The translations under genes were made by a program, and so were the position numbers. DNA of 5,235 nt. It comes from Anaerolineaceae bacterium UBA700. Its GTDB lineage: Bacteria; Chloroflexota; Anaerolineae; Anaerolineales; Anaerolineaceae. Location: positions 1-5,235 of the forward strand of contig DBMK01000320.1 of assembly GCA_002298885.1 (NCBI GenBank), written 5' to 3'. A model generated the notes under the pieces. That model saw nothing but the letters and a program-made list of their open reading frames with translations. It did no database searches and was not told the DNA's origin. Below are positions 5,208 through 5,235 of this stretch, piece by piece (within the stretch, counting starts at the first letter, position 1; each line of letters opens with the position of its first letter).

Positions 5208-5231
5208 CCCCACCCCCCTGCCCCCCGCCCC
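5208..5231 (-). other. G-quadruplex-forming motif upstream of the operon promoter
   Basis: The minus strand reads four G-tracts of 4, 6, 6 and 4 guanines with loops of 1, 2 and 1 nt, all in 24 bp. It lies about 39 bp upstream of the -35 box, on the operon's coding strand. Short loops and long tracts predict a very stable parallel quadruplex, with an i-motif possible on the C-rich plus strand. Biological use is not shown; it could also be low-complexity sequence at an intergenic boundary. Confidence 0.75.
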
Positions 5232-5235
5232 AAAA

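Overview
This 5.2 kb bacterial fragment has GC-rich genes separated by short AT-rich or repeat-rich gaps. The codon use, the SPSPFHGE-type palindromic repeats, the ATTCGTGTCATTCGTGG-type spacer and the gene content suggest an uncultured or environmental bacterium, possibly Chloroflexota (Anaerolineae-like). That placement rests on remembered resemblance and is not proven by the sequence.

Layout. Positions 1-441 hold no credible gene. They contain just over three copies of a 78-80 bp tandem repeat that folds into hairpins, a separate 7-bp hairpin, and a short AT-rich leader with degenerate ATTCGTG repeats. A plus-strand gene at 442-1740 encodes a TldD/PmbA-family protein that lacks the HExxxH zinc motif, so it is of the TldE (PmbA) type. 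It meets a minus-strand operon tail to tail, and the two stop codons share the palindrome TTAA.

The minus-strand operon reads from right to left: an ArsR/SmtB metal-sensing repressor (5102-4731), a P1B-type heavy-metal efflux ATPase (4711-2342), and a small membrane zincin-like protein of the DUF3267 type (2336-1737). The gaps are 19 bp and 5 bp. A good sigma70-type promoter (TTGACA, 17 bp, TAATAT) lies upstream of arsR. A 22-bp imperfect palindrome covers its -10 element and predicted start site, where an ArsR-type repressor would be expected to sit. Further upstream is a very strong G-quadruplex motif.

How it may work: the metal-free repressor would block the promoter. Metal binding at its alpha-5 site (D106, H108, H119, H122) and/or its cysteine pair (C63, C65) would release it, allowing expression of the pump and the linked membrane protein. 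The pump carries the SPC and HEGST signatures of the P1B-4 group (Co, Fe(II), Ni or Zn exporters), together with an N-terminal metal-binding domain (GMDCSDC) and a degenerate copy of that domain. The most interesting point is the tight linkage of a predicted intramembrane-type metalloprotease to a metal pump and its sensor. I see no sign of a wholly new type of system.
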